The position numbers and the translations under genes were made by a program. Shown in pieces: positions 37,002 to 38,320 of a stretch of DNA of 38,320 nucleotides. Numbering within the stretch: position 1 is the stretch's first letter; each line of letters begins with the position of its first letter. The stretch comes from Alicycliphilus sp. (GTDB lineage Bacteria; Pseudomonadota; Gammaproteobacteria; Burkholderiales; Burkholderiaceae_C): positions 1 through 38,320 of the forward strand of contig JAGPIX010000010.1 in assembly GCA_018054745.1 (NCBI GenBank). Direction: 5' to 3'. Below the pieces are notes generated by a model. It was not told the DNA's origin, made no database searches, and was given only the letters and a program-made list of their open reading frames with translations.

Positions 37002-37757
37002 TCAGTTACGGATCTTGTAGCCGGTGCGCAGCAGGTGCAGCGCCAGCAGGCTGATCAGGGCCCAGGCCAGGCCGACGACAGCCAGGCTGACCCAGGGCGA
37101 GATGTCGCTCACGCCAAAGAAGCCATGGCGAAAGCCGTCGATCATGTAGAAAAACGGGTTCAGGCGGCTGGCCTGCTGCCAGAACGGGGGCAGCGAGTGG
37201 ATGGAGTAGAACACGCCGGACAGAAACGTCATCGGCATGATGATGAAGTTCTGGAACGAGGCCATCTGGTCGAACTTGTCGGCCCACAACCCGGCAATCA
37301 CGCCCAGCGTGGCCAGCAGCGCCGCGCCCAGAATGGCAAAGGTGAAGACCCACAGCGGCGCGGCAAACACCGGCCGGGCAAAGAACAGCGTCACGCCAAA
37401 CACCCCCAGGCCGACGAGCAGCCCGCGCAGCACCGACGAGCCCACATAGGCGGCAAACCAGGCGCGGTGCGACAGCGGCGTGAGCAGCACGAACACCAGG
37501 TTGCCCATGATCTTGCTCTGGATCAGGCTGGACGAGCTGTTGGCAAAGGCGTTCTGCAGCACGCTCATCATCACCAGGCCGGGCACCAGAAAGCTGGTGT
37601 AGCTCAGCTGCCCGTAGACCTGGACGCGGTTCTCCAGCACATGGCTGAAGATCAGCAGATACAGCACGGCCGTGAGCACGGGAGCGGCCACGGTCTGGAA
37701 GGCCACCTTCCAGAAGCGCAGCACCTCCTTGTAGAACAGGGTCTGCCAGCCGGTCAT
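37002..37757 (-). CDS. ABC-2 type transporter permease (YadH-like)
   Basis: The membrane subunit of an ABC exporter. The 251 residues include six hydrophobic spans with the ABC-2 signature FLSGVFYSIHSLPPFWQQ and NPFFYMIDGFRHGFFG. The start overlaps the end of the ATPase gene (ATGA), so the two subunits are coupled. The substrate is unknown; related YadGH-type pairs are often placed near mla and murA genes. Confidence 0.93.
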   Translation of the reverse strand: MTGWQTLFYKEVLRFWKVAFQTVAAPVLTAVLYLLIFSHVLENRVQVYGQLSYTSFLVPGLVMMSVLQNAFANSSSSLIQSKIMGNLVFVLLTPLSHRAWFAAYVGSSVLRGLLVGLGVFGVTLFFARPVFAAPLWVFTFAILGAALLATLGVIAGLWADKFDQMASFQNFIIMPMTFLSGVFYSIHSLPPFWQQASRLNPFFYMIDGFRHGFFGVSDISPWVSLAVVGLAWALISLLALHLLRTGYKIRN

Positions 37758-38320
37758 GCGGCCTGCCCTTCAGCGGCGGCGTTCATGACCTGCAGGAACA
37801 CGTCCTCCAGGTCGGCGCGGCGTATCTCCACATCCTCGGGGGCGATGCCGGCCTGGCGCAGCGCCGCCAGGTGCTGCTCGATCTCGGCCGCGTCCTGCGC
37901 CGGCAGCTGCACGATGCGCCCGGTGACGCGCGCCAGGGCGGCCAGGGCCGCGGGCAGCGGGGTATCGGTCTTGAACTGCAGCACGCTGACATTGGTGCTC
38001 TTGAGCAATGCCGAGGTACTGTCCAGCGCCACCACGCGGCCATTCTTCAGCATGGCGATGCGGTGGCACAGGGCCTCGGCCTCTTCCAGGTAATGCGTGG
38101 TCAAGAGCACCGTGTGGCCCTGCTTGTTGAGTTTGGCGATGAACTGCCACAGGGTCTGGCGCAGCTCCACGTCCACACCGGCCGTGGGCTCGTCGAGCAC
38201 GATGATGGGCGGCTTGTGCACCAGCGCCTGGGCCACCAGCACGCGCCGCTTCATGCCGCCCGACAGTTGCCGCATGTTGGCCTGCGCCTTGTCGGCCAGG
38301 CCCAGGCTCTCCAGCAGCTC
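37754..38320 (-). CDS. ABC transporter ATP-binding protein, partial at the window edge (YadG-like)
   Basis: The 3' part of an ABC ATPase gene; the start and Walker A motif lie beyond the right edge. Visible are the signature LSGGMKRR, Walker B IIVLDEPTAGVD, and the switch histidine TTHYLEEAE. The frame is open to 38320, so the methionine inside MRQLSGG is not the start. It pairs with the permease gene, with which it overlaps. Confidence 0.93.
   Translation of the reverse strand, partial: ELLESLGLADKAQANMRQLSGGMKRRVLVAQALVHKPPIIVLDEPTAGVDVELRQTLWQFIAKLNKQGHTVLLTTHYLEEAEALCHRIAMLKNGRVVALDSTSALLKSTNVSVLQFKTDTPLPAALAALARVTGRIVQLPAQDAAEIEQHLAALRQAGIAPEDVEIRRADLEDVFLQVMNAAAEGQAA

Overview
This window looks like the chromosome of a GC-rich betaproteobacterium of the family Comamonadaceae (Acidovorax/Alicycliphilus/Diaphorobacter type). 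The evidence is the sequence style and the gene order: pilB-pilC-pilD-coaE-zapD-yacG, secA-argJ-mutT, petABC-sspAB, and a his cluster that runs on into tatABC. The genus is inferred from recall of gene order, not from any database search. Almost all of the window is housekeeping DNA, with three accessory spots.

Layout. Positions 1-127 hold foreign-looking DNA that ends in the 3' part of a tRNA-Pro gene, which resembles the attachment site of an integrated element lying to the left. Positions 349-5845 (+ strand) carry the type IV pilus ATPase, platform protein and prepilin peptidase, then coenzyme A and cell-division genes. Positions 5909-11318 (- strand) carry secA, argJ, a DUF815 ATPase and a mutT-like gene. 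A DciA-like gene, a tRNA-Thr, the sspAB regulators and the cytochrome bc1 operon petABC fill 11567-16116. mscL, pdxA, a NIF3 gene and a DegS-like protease lie at 16260-19843.

Positions 19911-38320 are mostly one long leftward cluster. In transcription order it runs: ABC exporter, ibaG, murA, hisG, hisD, (insertion), hisC, hisB, hisH, hisA, (galE insertion), hisF, hisI, hisE, a DUF4870 membrane protein, a patatin, a HIT protein, tatA, tatB, tatC. The his genes make histidine from PRPP, and the Tat genes form the folded-protein export pore. The Tat pore probably also serves the Rieske protein encoded in the same window.

The accessory island at about 29683-33404 splits hisD from hisC. It holds an RHH/PIN toxin-antitoxin pair whose toxin gene overlaps hisC, a HEPN-type protein with a coiled-coil tail, a DUF262 remnant, and an opposite-strand DUF4143 ATPase under a large palindrome. 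The pair's promoter region has two tandem 13-bp palindromes. A second spot holds galE beside a broken coding remnant between hisA and hisF.

The most unusual signal is a family of about 40-65 bp palindromic repeats. Seven copies fill short intergenic gaps, nearly always starting at a stop codon. None lies clearly inside the 29.7-33.4 kb island.
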